A stretch of DNA of 41,570 nt from an uncultured Paraglaciecola sp. (lineage in GTDB: Bacteria; Pseudomonadota; Gammaproteobacteria; Enterobacterales; Alteromonadaceae). The notes below the pieces were generated by a model that saw only the letters and a program-made list of their open reading frames with translations, had not been told where the DNA came from and made no database searches. Of the stretch, positions 30,815 through 40,014 are shown in pieces. Each line of letters begins with the position of its first letter. Within the stretch, counting starts at the first letter, position 1. Position numbers and translations under genes: made by a program. Where the stretch lies: assembly GCF_913058035.1 (NCBI RefSeq), contig NZ_CAJXPA010000016.1:1-41570 (forward strand), written 5' to 3'.

Positions 30815-32238
30815 TGTCATTTACAACAACGCTATCAACAAAAAAGATGCTAGCTAATAAACTTTTTAAAAGAACTGTCATCGCAATGTGTATTGTCACT
30901 TTGGCAAGTGGCTGTGCAACGAGTAGTTTAAATCGAGTGGAAGATGCAAAAGCAGCCACTGCTGCAAATTTACCCGATTTACCCAGTCAGTGGGCTTCAA
31001 TACAACAACGTATTGGTGATGTGAAAGTCAGCTGGTTAGAGAAGTTAAATGATCCAGCTTTGACTTTACTTGTTTTAGAAGCGCAAAAAAATAATCGTAA
31101 TTTACAAGTCATGTCGGCTAGTGTTGACGGCGCTAGGGCCCTCGCCAACCAAGCCGCTTCTTCTTTATCTCCTCAATTGACAAGTGTTGGGAATACATCT
31201 GCTGGAGGAGTGGAAGGAAGTGGCAGCAATAACTTTAATTTAGGCCTGCAAGCAAGCTGGGAAGCGGATCTTTGGGGCCGCATTCGTTCTGGCAACCTTG
31301 CAGCTCAAGAAAATGTAGTCGCTGCGGAAGCCGAATATAAGTTTGCACAATATTCATTAGCAGCCAATGTTGCTAAGACCTACTTTGTTGCGATTGAAGC
31401 CAACAAGCAACTTGAAATAGCACAAAAAAGTGTTGATACGGTGGTGGAAACTAATCGAATTGTGCAGGTTCAATTCGATAATGGTTTAGCTAATCAACAA
31501 AACATATCCTTAGCCAAAGCAGATCTAGCTAGTGCACAAGATGGCCTTGTATCAAGTAAAGCAGGTCAGCGTGACGCAACTCGATCTCTTGAATTACTCT
31601 TGGGCAGATACCCAAGTGCAGAATTAGGTGTTGATCAATCGCTGCCAATTTTACCTAACTCGTTGTCTGCCGGTATACCATCACAACTCTTGGAGCGAAG
31701 ACCTGACTTAGTTTCAGCTGAAAGAAAAGTTGCAGCAGCGTTTAATCGGTTAGATGCGGCTAAAGCTGCCAAGTTACCAAATTTATCTTTGAGCGGTTCA
31801 CTCGGTGGTGCCTCCAGCTCGCTCAGTAATATTCTCAACCCTGCTAATTTAGCATGGCAGGCCATAGGCAGTTTAGTCACGCCCATTATTGACGGTGGAC
31901 GATTGGATGCTCAAGTTGAAGCTGCAACAGCAGATCAGAAAGCCGCTGTGGCAAGTTATGCTCAGGTGGCATTGAATGCTTTCGCTGATGTTGAAAGGTC
32001 ACTTGATCAAGGTTCTGTATTGAGAAAACGTGTAGCTGCGCTAACGACTGTATTGCTTGAATCAGAAAAGGCTTTAAAAATTGCCAATCTGCAATTCAAT
32101 GAAGGAGAAATAAGCTTATTAGATGTGCTTATTCTACAACAGCGAGTATTTTCAGCTCGCAGTAATTTATTATCAATTAACCGCGCATCACTTACCCAGT
32201 TTGTGAACTTAAATCTTGCGCTAGGCGGAAGTTGGTAG
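30811..32238 (+). CDS. Outer-membrane efflux lipoprotein (NodT/OprM family)
   Basis: The TolC-type exit channel of the tripartite pump. The 475-residue product has a lipoprotein signal with lipobox LASGC and modified Cys at 35, which is late because of a longer N-terminal lead; an internal start such as residue 13 is possible. Two repeats of paired helices with an OEP fold follow, including LWGRIRSGNLAAQENVVAAE and LLERRPDLVSAERKVAAAFN, both typical of NodT. The ATG overlaps the pump's TGA as ATGA. With its two upstream genes it makes a complete tripartite efflux system. Confidence 0.93.
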   Translation: MMSFTTTLSTKKMLANKLFKRTVIAMCIVTLASGCATSSLNRVEDAKAATAANLPDLPSQWASIQQRIGDVKVSWLEKLNDPALTLLVLEAQKNNRNLQVMSASVDGARALANQAASSLSPQLTSVGNTSAGGVEGSGSNNFNLGLQASWEADLWGRIRSGNLAAQENVVAAEAEYKFAQYSLAANVAKTYFVAIEANKQLEIAQKSVDTVVETNRIVQVQFDNGLANQQNISLAKADLASAQDGLVSSKAGQRDATRSLELLLGRYPSAELGVDQSLPILPNSLSAGIPSQLLERRPDLVSAERKVAAAFNRLDAAKAAKLPNLSLSGSLGGASSSLSNILNPANLAWQAIGSLVTPIIDGGRLDAQVEAATADQKAAVASYAQVALNAFADVERSLDQGSVLRKRVAALTTVLLESEKALKIANLQFNEGEISLLDVLILQQRVFSARSNLLSINRASLTQFVNLNLALGGSW

Positions 32239-32255
32239 AATGTGTAATTTAGTTT

Positions 32256-32281
32256 AAAGCGACATGACTAAGTGCTTTTTT
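32256..32281 (+). terminator. Candidate terminator of the RND operon
   Basis: AAAGC (32256-32260) pairs with GCTTT (32274-32278), with AC/GT able to extend it past a bulge, and a run of T (32276-32281) follows. It lies 18 bases after the channel gene stop. The short stem makes it moderate. Confidence 0.45.
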
Positions 32282-32329
32282 AAATTTTATTTTCGATAAC
32301 ATTAATTAACTTTGATCGGATAGTAGTTT

Positions 32330-33343
32330 ATGAAAACCATCGATTTACGCAGTGACACAGTGACTAAACCAGTGGCTGAGATGAAGCAGGCAATGTTTGC
32401 TGCTCAACTTGGTGACGATGTCTATGGTGAAGATCCTTCAGTCAATATGCTTGAAAAAAAAGCTGCCTTATTACTAGGCAAAGAGGACGCTATTTTTTGT
32501 TCAAGTGGCACTCAGAGTAATTTGATTGCCCTTATGGCACATTGCGATCGTGGTGATGAATACATTGTTGGTCAAGATGCCCATACTTACAAATATGAGG
32601 CTGGTGGTGCAGCAGTTCTTGGCAGCATACAACCACAACCCATTTCATTTGATGTTGATGGAACCCTCAATTTAGACACCGTCAAACGTGTTATTAAACC
32701 CGATGATAATCATTTTGCCAAGACCAAGTTACTTTGTCTTGAGAACACTATCGGCGGTAAAGTCCTACCTTTGAATTACCTTAATCAGGCAAAAGACTTA
32801 GTTGATGAATATCACCTCAGTTTTCATCTAGATGGGGCCCGGCTATTTAATGCAGTGATCTCACAGGGGGTTGATGTAAAGCAAATCACGACTGCCTTTG
32901 ATTCTATTTCGATTTGTTTATCAAAAGGTCTAGGAGCCCCGATTGGTTCGGTTTTAGTAGCAAGTGCAGAGATTATTGCTAAGGCAAGACGCATTAGAAA
33001 GATGTTAGGTGGCGGAATGCGTCAAGCCGGTATGCTGGCGGCTGCAGGCATTTATGCCTTAGACAATCATCTTCATCGCCTTGACGATGATCACGATAAT
33101 GCTCAGCTATTGGCACAAGGACTATCTGCCATCGAGGGCATCACTTTGCATGGTTGTGCACAAACTAATATGTTATTCCTCAGTGCACAAAAACAACCAC
33201 AACTAATTGATTTTCTTGCCGCTAAAAACATCATTATCAGTAATGGTAAAGTGATACGTTTAGTGACGCACCTTGATATCAATTCAGAAGATATCGTTAA
33301 AGTAGTGACTGCCGTGGAGGAATTTTATAGCGATAATCATTAA
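32330..33343 (+). CDS. ltaE: Low-specificity L-threonine aldolase
   Basis: A PLP enzyme that splits L-threonine and L-allo-threonine to glycine and acetaldehyde. The 337-residue product (E. coli 333) begins TIDLRSDTVTKP, has GDDVYGEDPSVNMLE, SSGTQSNLIALM, the His85 that stacks on PLP in GQDAHTYKYE, HLDGARLFNA with the PLP Asp, and the Schiff-base Lys199 in CLSKGLGAPIGS. It ends with a C-terminal domain as usual. It is the last plus-strand gene here and is convergent with the glyoxalase-fold gene. Confidence 0.95.
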   Translation: MKTIDLRSDTVTKPVAEMKQAMFAAQLGDDVYGEDPSVNMLEKKAALLLGKEDAIFCSSGTQSNLIALMAHCDRGDEYIVGQDAHTYKYEAGGAAVLGSIQPQPISFDVDGTLNLDTVKRVIKPDDNHFAKTKLLCLENTIGGKVLPLNYLNQAKDLVDEYHLSFHLDGARLFNAVISQGVDVKQITTAFDSISICLSKGLGAPIGSVLVASAEIIAKARRIRKMLGGGMRQAGMLAAAGIYALDNHLHRLDDDHDNAQLLAQGLSAIEGITLHGCAQTNMLFLSAQKQPQLIDFLAAKNIIISNGKVIRLVTHLDINSEDIVKVVTAVEEFYSDNH

Positions 33344-33358
33344 CCATTAAGAAAAGTA

Positions 33359-33383
33359 TCTCTTTGTTCTTTTTAGTAAGAGA
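33359..33383. terminator. Possible hairpin between ltaE and the VOC gene
   Basis: TCTCTT (33359-33364) can pair with AAGAGA (33378-33383), followed by an AT-rich stretch with five T. It lies between convergent stops. Weak. Confidence 0.3.
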
Positions 33384-33449
33384 ATAAATTTTTGATCATT
33401 AATAATATTCACTGAACTCTTAATATATTAAAAGCAGTATATTGAATCG

Positions 33450-33842
33450 CTAGCTATCAACATGCTCGTAGATCTCTAGGGGCAAACCATCAGGATCGTT
33501 AAAAAACGTAAATTTTTTATGAGTATATTCATCAACTCTAATAGGCTCCACATTGATGTTTTCAGCATTCAAATAAGCAGACATCGATTCAACCGAGTCG
33601 ACAGAAAAAGCTAAGTGTCTCAAACCTAACGCTTCAGGAAAACTTGGTCTTGGAGGTCGATCAGGGAATGAAAAAAGCTCGATCTGATTTCCGTTGGGAA
33701 GCCTAAGATCAAGTTTGTAAGATTTTCTGAGTTCTCTGTAATTTTCAGCTACTATTTCTAGTCCTAAAATCTGTGTATAAAAATGTTTTGAGTGTTCGTA
33801 GTCAGAGCAAATTATTGCTACATGGTGAATGGATTTAAGCAT
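33450..33842 (-). CDS. gloA2: VOC family (glyoxalase-fold) protein, YaeR/GloA2 type
   Basis: A small metal-binding vicinal-oxygen-chelate protein closely resembling E. coli YaeR. The 130-residue product shows HHVAIICSDYEHSKHFY, LPNGNQIELFSFP, RPSFPEALGLRHLAFSVD and FTFFNDPDGLPLEIYEH. The expected metal ligands are H7, E55, H76 and E123. Family members are annotated as lactoylglutathione lyase-like, but true glyoxalase activity is not certain. It is transcribed alone on the minus strand. Confidence 0.9.
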   Translation of the reverse strand: MLKSIHHVAIICSDYEHSKHFYTQILGLEIVAENYRELRKSYKLDLRLPNGNQIELFSFPDRPPRPSFPEALGLRHLAFSVDSVESMSAYLNAENINVEPIRVDEYTHKKFTFFNDPDGLPLEIYEHVDS

Positions 33843-34222
33843 CTTTGATTGGCTCCAATAAAAGCACTAGTTTGTGAACATTATGAGTAAACTCGGAAGT
33901 TATCAATAAATAGATATAATACACTTTGGGCTTTCATACATTATTAATGGCTATAGGTAGAAAAGATGTTCAGACATATTATATTGATTAAGCTTATTGC
34001 TGCAGCAACCATAAACGAGATCGATAGATTTAAGCAAAGTTTTGTTCAGAATAGGTCCTTAATTTATTGATTTATGTCAGTCTATTAGCAAACAGCTATG
34101 ATAATTACTCTGCAGTTTTCTAGCTCTGAAATAGGACCTGGCTAATAACTTCATTGGGATTAAGCAGATTGTTAATTAGTCCGACAGTTTCCCTTGGTCA
34201 TATTGAGATATTGTAAACGAGG
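33843..34222. other. Non-coding spacer between VOC gene and pldA
   Basis: About 380 AT-rich bases with no open frame I would support. It must hold the promoter of the minus-strand VOC gene and the 3' region of pldA. A loose inverted pair AGGTCCT / AGGACCT is about 80 bases apart. I see no tRNA, known sRNA or clear terminator. Confidence 0.5.
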
Positions 34223-35260
34223 TTAGAGCACGTTGTTCAGCGCAATACCTAAACCAAACCTGGTTTGTCTGTGGTCATAATCAATTAAGCTCTCGCCATA
34301 ACCTGAAAAAGCGGTGGCATAACCTCTAAGTTTTCCCCATAGAGGAAAGGTAAAACCAAATTCTGCCGAACCTTTGTTAGTCGAAAGGTTTCTACGGCCA
34401 CTCACACTGAATTCCAAATTATCCCATTGATAAACCAACATTAATTCAGAAGAGCCAAGGAAATCTTCGATATCTGGATTGTCATCACCTTTTGGATCAA
34501 GTTCAAATTCTTTCGCGTCTTCAGATAATCTTACCCAAGGTCGAAATGACAATGCAAAGTTATCTTTTTCATATAAAAAATTGGCATAAACTCGATTCCA
34601 ACTTCTCGATAAGTTTTGCGCTCGACCATTAGATTGATGTTCTATACCCACAGTAAAACCAGTGTTGCCTCCAAAAGGATGCCAATTTAAAGGGGCTAAA
34701 TAGAAAATCTCAGGTTGGTAATTGGTCTCTCTAAAAGGTTTTGATATGTTTTCGGCATAGACTTGCCACCAAGCCTGAATTGTAAAGCCAAAGTACAAGC
34801 CATCCCCCTCAATCAACATGCTGTTGTAGTTGAGAGGCACTTTAAAGCTCAATTGAAATTTGGCTTCAACATCTTCCAAGTTATCTTCATACCCATCGTA
34901 GGATGAATAAGCCTCCTTATTTATTGTATTTGTAGTCGTCAGTGGTAGGACATAATTAATTTTGTAAGGCGTAATAACATAAGGGTCAAATTCAGTTTGC
35001 CGTTCTTTAATGATCCGCTTAGATATTACGCCAAGTGCAGTGACACTTTCGGGGGTAATGCTAAGTTTGGCTATCTCAATCTCTTTTTCAGAGACGTTAT
35101 CAAGATTACAACGTTCCCTTATACCAGCTAAAGTCAAATTAGCATCAGCGTTAATATAAAGCTGCATGACACACTCCACAACTTTATCTTTTGCAATCAC
35201 TGATGAAGGAAAGAATATTAGTGCTAAGGCAAAAGTTAAAATGGAATGGCGCTTAAACAT
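34223..35260 (-). CDS. pldA: Outer-membrane phospholipase A
   Basis: OMPLA is a calcium-dependent outer-membrane lipase that removes misplaced phospholipids from the outer leaflet. The 345-residue product has a signal peptide (about 1-23) and an N-terminal extension with two Cys (C30, C51) not found in E. coli PldA, then a 12-strand barrel. The catalytic residues match E. coli spacing: H208 and S210 in GIEHQSNGR and N222 in SRSWNRVY (E. coli H142, S144, N156). YQPEIFYLAPL is another family hallmark. It is transcribed alone on the minus strand. Confidence 0.94.
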   Translation of the reverse strand: MFKRHSILTFALALIFFPSSVIAKDKVVECVMQLYINADANLTLAGIRERCNLDNVSEKEIEIAKLSITPESVTALGVISKRIIKERQTEFDPYVITPYKINYVLPLTTTNTINKEAYSSYDGYEDNLEDVEAKFQLSFKVPLNYNSMLIEGDGLYFGFTIQAWWQVYAENISKPFRETNYQPEIFYLAPLNWHPFGGNTGFTVGIEHQSNGRAQNLSRSWNRVYANFLYEKDNFALSFRPWVRLSEDAKEFELDPKGDDNPDIEDFLGSSELMLVYQWDNLEFSVSGRRNLSTNKGSAEFGFTFPLWGKLRGYATAFSGYGESLIDYDHRQTRFGLGIALNNVL

Positions 35261-35533
35261 GCTTTTAGTCCAAAATGTAAGTTTTCAACAAACAAGAAAT
35301 ATTATACTAAAAATCAAAGGACTGCTTGGGCATGTTTGGCTGGAAGATTTATATCTATGTTGTAGTCAATTTTACAGACTTCCATAAGGATAGTATTCAA
35401 TCATTCAGATTCTGAAAACCTGCAATAGTTAGGGTGTAATACGTGGTCAAGACTACAGAGCTGAAAGGTGTATTAACTAAATATTTGAGCAAATTTGTAC
35501 TTTCTCGATGGTTTTAATATCTGACAACAAAAA

Positions 35534-35971
35534 TTAATCGTTACGCATTTTTATCAGTATCACTGCTGCGGTGGCCAGAAGTAAAATAGCTATTGCTTCA
35601 TACAGAATATTTTCAGGTGCCATATCCTTACCCTGTAAAACAATCAATCGAGCGAGGGCAGTAATTGCAATAAAAATTGGGTAAACAAACGCTGAGCGTT
35701 GGTCAGAGTAAAATACTGCCACCATGCCGACCACTTCAAGATAAAGAAACATTAACAAGATGTCGGCTAAGCTGATTGTCTGTGCAATATAAATCGCGTG
35801 AATTTCAAAGGCTACAGCTCCTAACGTCATCACAACAACAATGATCAATATTATCCGTTGGATCAGATGAAAAATAACAAGCACCAAAGATCTTTCCGTT
35901 TTTCCTGCATCAAGACCATCGCTATGCTTCATCTCATTTGTGTTTTCTTTGGAATTTTTGTCTGAAGTCAT
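35534..35971 (-). CDS. Phosphate-starvation-inducible PsiE family membrane protein
   Basis: The 145-residue product has a charged N-terminus (about 1-27) and four hydrophobic helices (about 29-55, 64-82, 95-110, 122-141). LLMFLYLEVVGMVAVFYSD, IFIAITALARLIVL and ILYEAIAILLLATAAVILI match the PsiE pattern, including the Arg within the third helix. PsiE's molecular role is unknown; in E. coli the gene responds to phosphate starvation and cAMP-CRP. I see no convincing Pho box upstream. A later start at residue 14 is possible. Confidence 0.85.
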   Translation of the reverse strand: MTSDKNSKENTNEMKHSDGLDAGKTERSLVLVIFHLIQRIILIIVVVMTLGAVAFEIHAIYIAQTISLADILLMFLYLEVVGMVAVFYSDQRSAFVYPIFIAITALARLIVLQGKDMAPENILYEAIAILLLATAAVILIKMRND

Positions 35972-36495
35972 AAATAAAGTGCACTCATATATTTAAGAAT
36001 AATAATAAATTAATACAATAGAATAGGGGTAAATGTCTTTTGAAGTTCATTATTAATAAAAAATACTTAATACATAAGACAAACCTATGAATAATCAGTT
36101 AATCGACTCATTAACAAGATAGTAAGCATCTGTGGAGCATCGATAAAAGCAGTATTCTGAAAACCGTCAAACGTTTGATTCACTCACCCATTAAATAGGT
36201 ATTAATGAAGATAAGTGAAGTATAAGGTCAATGTAACATGTTGAGATTAGGTTGTGGTAATAGCACAAAACTTGAGAGTCGAATGTTTCCTAAATGACGT
36301 AAAAGAGGGTGGTAAAACTAATTGAATGAATAGACAAACAAGCGTCATTATTCTTGATTAAATAGGTCTAAATTTTTAAGGCAATATCGAACATGGTGAT
36401 GCGTGTTTGGCAGATTCAGTGTTGTATTTATGTAAGTATTGGGCTTATAGCCTCAAAACGTGCTTTAAGAGGCACAAAGGTAGGCTTCACCTTAA
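35972..36495. other. Non-coding region between psiE-like gene and the repeat array
   Basis: About 520 AT-rich bases with no frame of 60 codons. It must hold the promoter of the psiE-like gene on the minus strand. The only open frame of note is a 47-codon plus-strand frame beginning at 36393 that runs into the 14-bp repeats. Nothing else is recognised. Confidence 0.5.
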
Positions 36496-36536
36496 GAATT
36501 CCATTTAAAGAATTCCATTTAAAGAGTTTCATTTAA
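36393..36536 (+). CDS. Doubtful 47-residue small ORF ending in the tandem repeats
   Basis: ATG at 36393 to TAA at 36534-36536. The product begins MVMRVWQIQC, has a hydrophobic stretch CCIYVSIGLIA (residues 10-20), and its last 13 residues are encoded by the 14-bp repeats. An AAGG lies 11 bases upstream. No family is recognised and the repeat-derived end argues against a real gene, but a short membrane peptide cannot be excluded. Confidence 0.18.
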   Translation: MVMRVWQIQCCIYVSIGLIASKRALRGTKVGFTLRIPFKEFHLKSFI

Positions 36537-36551
36537 AGAGTTTCATTTAAA
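36496..36551. repeat. Four tandem 14-bp repeats at the 3' end of a cyclase gene
   Basis: Copies at 36496 and 36510 read GAATTCCATTTAAA; copies at 36524 and 36538 read GAGTTTCATTTAAA. The pattern (two identical, then two identical with three changes) suggests stepwise duplication. The last copy contains the stop codon (36547-36549) of the minus-strand GAF-GGDEF gene. Confidence 0.93.
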
Positions 36552-37503
36552 TCCCCTTTTTATTTTTGTACATCGCAGCATCTGCTGCTTGTATCATTTC
36601 CTCTGGCGTTTTTTCAGTATTATGTTGAAAATGAACTAAACCCACACTGTATTCGATTTTGTATGGCTTGTTCATCGTTGCATTCGCTTCTTCAATAGCC
36701 ACCTCAAATCGTGCTAGGATTGTATTGGTATTTTCTTCATCGGAGCTGGTCATCATAGCAACAAATTCATCTCCACCGAGTCTACCAATTACATCACTAT
36801 TCCTGAACGTTTCAATCATTAGTTGAGCAAACTTAACTAATACAAAATCACCCTCGTGGTGCCCATACTGATCATTAATTGCTTTAAATTTATTCAGGTC
36901 AAACAGCAAAAACGACATAGAGATTTTATTTCGTTGACACACTTTAAAACCATAATCTACAAGGTTTAAAAAACCGCGTCTATTAGAAATTAACGTCAGC
37001 GCATCAAGTGTGGCTAATTGTATCGATCTGATTTCTTGTTCAATAATTGCCCCTAAGTCTTTGAAAAGTAGCTGATCTTCCTCATCCATTTCTCTTGGTG
37101 CTTCATCAAGAAGACACAAGGTACCTATGTTCAGCCCTCCTCGTATTTTCAAGGGGTACCCCGCGTAGAAGCGGATGTTTGGCGCAGAAGTTACTAGTGG
37201 ATTATCAAAAAATCGTTCGTCTTTACTCGCGTTTGGTACAATAAATAAACCATCTTGGTTGATCGCATGACCGCAGAAAGAAATATCTCTTGGCATTTCA
37301 GTCGCTTCAAAACCCTGTTTAGATTTAAACCACTGACGATCTTGGTCAATCAGACTAACGAGTGAAATAGACACACCAAAGATCCGTTTAGCCATACGAG
37401 TAACACGATCAAATCGTTCTTCATGGGTAGTATCAAGAATTTGTAACGTTTTCAAAGCATGTAATCGTTCCGACTCATTTTCTGGAGTTTCAGGTTTAAT
37501 CAT
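36547..37503 (-). CDS. GAF-GGDEF cytoplasmic diguanylate cyclase
   Basis: A soluble cyclic di-GMP synthase. The 318-residue product has an N-terminal GAF domain (about 25-160, with ISFCGHAI at 75-82 and YPLKIRGGLNIGTLCL) linked to a GGDEF domain (about 165-318). The active loop RLGGDEF has GGDEF at 243-247, and the inhibitory RxxD (RNSD, 234-237) is five residues before it. No signal peptide or membrane helix is seen. The GAF Cys77 could respond to redox or a small ligand, but that is inference. Its stop codon lies in a 14-bp tandem repeat. Confidence 0.91.
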   Translation of the reverse strand: MIKPETPENESERLHALKTLQILDTTHEERFDRVTRMAKRIFGVSISLVSLIDQDRQWFKSKQGFEATEMPRDISFCGHAINQDGLFIVPNASKDERFFDNPLVTSAPNIRFYAGYPLKIRGGLNIGTLCLLDEAPREMDEEDQLLFKDLGAIIEQEIRSIQLATLDALTLISNRRGFLNLVDYGFKVCQRNKISMSFLLFDLNKFKAINDQYGHHEGDFVLVKFAQLMIETFRNSDVIGRLGGDEFVAMMTSSDEENTNTILARFEVAIEEANATMNKPYKIEYSVGLVHFQHNTEKTPEEMIQAADAAMYKNKKGI

Positions 37504-37903
37504 TTTGCTACCTTAAGCCTACAGCCGGCTTTTATTTCAGTTCAACAAGATAAAAATAGGTCAGTTTTTATTTTAATTTTCCATATTAAGAAATAGGGAA
37601 ACACATTTTCATTTAAAAAACACCGAAATAGGTCATTACGTGACTTTAAATATTTATTTTCTAGCTATTTATCTATACATAAATTATTTCTAAAATCGTT
37701 TAAATAACAAGATCTAAATAATCAGTTACGATAGGTACAAATACTTAACTTCTAACCGCGAAATAACACCATCAATCCACAACCGTCTTAGATAAATAAT
37801 TGAAGGTAATGGCTGCTATATAAATGAAATACTTTATGCCCTCAGATATTTTATGATGTAGTTAAACGCGGACCTGTACCTGTTATGTCCATGGCAACGT
37901 TAC

Positions 37904-37931
37904 CTTTAAACTTTAAACTTTAAACTTTAAA
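37904..37931. repeat. Four perfect tandem CTTTAAA repeats
   Basis: CTTTAAA occurs four times with no mismatch at 37904, 37911, 37918 and 37925. The core TTTAAA is palindromic. The 14-bp repeats at 36496 also contain TTTAAAG, so both arrays share a core. Confidence 0.95.
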
Positions 37932-38192
37932 GTATTGATATTTTCACTACTACAAATTGTTGCGGGATTAAAAATCTCTAAAAGAGTGAACAGGCGATAC
38001 ATTTCAAGCTATAACTCGTTAAAAAGTCAGACCGTCTCTTTTTAAATGACACTTAGATATCATCGGGCAGGTGAGGGCATCTAATTTATAGCGACCTCTT
38101 AGCCAAGTTTGGTCTCGCAGTAACTATAATAAATTAAGTTCTTGCCATGTTACTTAAGCTCTCAAACCCCTTTAGTTCCTCATAAGTAAAAT

Positions 38193-38572
38193 AAGACCCA
38201 ATTTAGACAATAAGCCTTCTCGTTCACTGAAAAATTAAAATTATATTAGATACTTTAGATACTATCTGTCTATACGTCGAAGATAATTTTTGCTTCATTA
38301 TTAATGACGATTGTAGAAAGGATAAGGTTAATTGTGTGCGGGGTAACAACACAAGGATTGAGTTAAAGTTGTCTTTTTTTTACAACGTTTCTGGATAACG
38401 CCACTTTGTAACTATTACTTAAGCTTAGTGTTAAAAAATTAAAATGTTTGCCCGGATAAGCTTCAAAACATTCTGAAAATATTAAAATAGTATCTTCAGA
38501 ATGTTTCAAATCCTGCTCGACGATAAGTAAGATATTTTGACCTTAATTTAATAGAAAAATAAATTGGGTCTT
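38193..38572. repeat. 13-bp perfect inverted repeat flanking 354 bases
   Basis: AAGACCCAATTTA (38193-38205) and TAAATTGGGTCTT (38560-38572) are exact reverse complements. They bracket an AT-rich segment ending just before the MFS gene stop. The flanking bases show no target-site duplication, so a mobile remnant is only possible. Confidence 0.55.
38466..38506 (-). terminator. Hairpin downstream of the sugar transporter gene
   Basis: AAACATTCTGAA (38466-38477) pairs perfectly with TTCAGAATGTTT (38495-38506) around a 17-base loop, 80 bases past the transporter stop on the minus strand. Only three or four U follow, so it may stabilise the mRNA end rather than terminate strongly. Confidence 0.5.
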
Positions 38573-38586
38573 CTATCTCAGTTTAT

Positions 38587-39987
38587 TTAACCTTGCATAC
38601 TTTCTAAGGTTTTGCCCTTTGTTTCCTTAACCATTTTTATAACAAAGATCACTGATAACAATGCGCATAATGCATAAAATCCATATGCGCTGGCTAAACC
38701 GATGGTTGTCAGCATAATTGGGAAGGTCATGGTAATCGCAAAGTTGGCTATCCACTGCGCAAAGCCTGCAACCGCTAACCCTGAACCACGGATTTGGTTG
38801 GGAAACATTTCACCCAGTAATACCCACATAACCGGACCCCATGATAAGTTAAAGAAAAACACATAGGCATTGGCTGCAATCAAAGCTAACGTTCCATTTC
38901 CACCCAATATTAAGTTACCATTTTCAGCCACATCGGCATTGCCGAATACCCAAACAAGAGTAAGCAAGGTAACACTCATGCCTATTGAACCAATAATTAA
39001 AAACGGACGTCTTCCAAGTTTGTCGATTAAGCTTATGGTTATAACACAAGCAACAATACTGACAGCACCAACAATCACATTAATCATAAGTGAGTCTGAT
39101 TCAGAGAAACCTACGGCTTGCCATAATACCGCACCATAATAGAACACCACATTGATACCCACTAATTGCTGGAACATGGCCAAACCTATCCCTACCCATA
39201 CAATCGTTCTGACCTTTCCACCAGATACTAAGTCGGATATTTTTGGTTGATGGGTTTCTGAAGCAATAGATTGTTCAATTTCACTCAGCGTGTCGTTTGC
39301 TTGGTTAACCCCGTAGAGTTTTGTGAGAGTGTCTAATGCCTTTTGGCGCTTACCTTTCATCACTAAAAAACGCGGACTTTCTGGGATGGCAAGCAAAGAC
39401 AAAAAGAAGATAACTGCTGGCACAAGCTCAATCCAAAACATCCAACGCCAAGTTTGATAGTCAAGCCAAAATACCTCTGTAGAACCACCGGCGGCCTTAG
39501 CGAGTAGATAGTTACTGATAAATGCGCAAAACAAGCCAAAGATTATTGCGATTTGCTGAATGGTAGCAAGTCTACCGCGCATTCTAGGAGGTGCGATTTC
39601 GCTTATATAGGCGGGGGCCATCACAGACGCTGCACCCACAGCAAGTCCACCAATAATACGATAGAAAATAAACTCTCCAGAAGTTGCTGCGATACCAGAA
39701 CCCCAAGCACTAAATATAAAAAATACTGCAGCAATCATAAGTAACACTTTGCGGCCAAGTAAATCAGCTAATGTTCCAGCGGCAAATGCGCCGACAGCAC
39801 AGCCTAATAGCATACTGGCAACATTAAACCCCTGACCAATAGATTCAGATTTAAATGCTTTTGTTAGTCCATCGACAGTGCCGTTTATAACACCACTGTC
39901 AAAGCCGAACAAAAATCCGCCTATGGTTGCTACGGTGCTGATGATAATAATAAAAAGTAGATTTTCTTTTTGAGAATGGTTGTTCAT
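38587..39987 (-). CDS. MFS sugar porter (sugar:H+ symporter family)
   Basis: The 466-residue product has 12 membrane helices and the sugar-porter signatures: GFDSGVINGT with D30 aligned to the proton-coupling D27 of XylE, DLLGRKVLL, the SEIAPPRMRGRL loop, PESPRFLVMKGK after helix 6, and DKLGRRPFL in the second half. It probably imports a monosaccharide such as glucose, xylose or galactose with protons. It lies downstream of a FecI/FecR pair on the same strand, separated from fecR by 92 bases that include a hairpin with a U tract. The start is preceded by only a weak ribosome site. Confidence 0.92.
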   Translation of the reverse strand: MNNHSQKENLLFIIIISTVATIGGFLFGFDSGVINGTVDGLTKAFKSESIGQGFNVASMLLGCAVGAFAAGTLADLLGRKVLLMIAAVFFIFSAWGSGIAATSGEFIFYRIIGGLAVGAASVMAPAYISEIAPPRMRGRLATIQQIAIIFGLFCAFISNYLLAKAAGGSTEVFWLDYQTWRWMFWIELVPAVIFFLSLLAIPESPRFLVMKGKRQKALDTLTKLYGVNQANDTLSEIEQSIASETHQPKISDLVSGGKVRTIVWVGIGLAMFQQLVGINVVFYYGAVLWQAVGFSESDSLMINVIVGAVSIVACVITISLIDKLGRRPFLIIGSIGMSVTLLTLVWVFGNADVAENGNLILGGNGTLALIAANAYVFFFNLSWGPVMWVLLGEMFPNQIRGSGLAVAGFAQWIANFAITMTFPIMLTTIGLASAYGFYALCALLSVIFVIKMVKETKGKTLESMQG

Positions 39988-40014
39988 CTTTGAATTTCAC
40001 TTTGTAGGGTTAGT

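Larger units (their letters stand above)
37504..38586. other. 1.1-kb non-coding AT-rich region
   Basis: The longest gene-free stretch of the window. It lacks any frame of 60 codons on either strand. It holds four perfect CTTTAAA repeats (37904-37931), a 12-bp hairpin (38466-38506), and a 13-bp perfect inverted pair at 38193-38205 and 38560-38572. It must also carry the promoter of the minus-strand GAF-GGDEF gene. It could be decayed DNA, an unrecognised non-coding RNA, or a small mobile remnant; I cannot decide. Confidence 0.55.

Noticed and set aside
35972..36100. Pho box upstream of the psiE-like gene
   Set aside because: No pair of CTGTCAT-like direct repeats at 11-base spacing can be seen.
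36496..37931. Tandem repeats considered as a CRISPR array
   Set aside because: Units are 14 and 7 bases with no spacers, and no cas genes are present.
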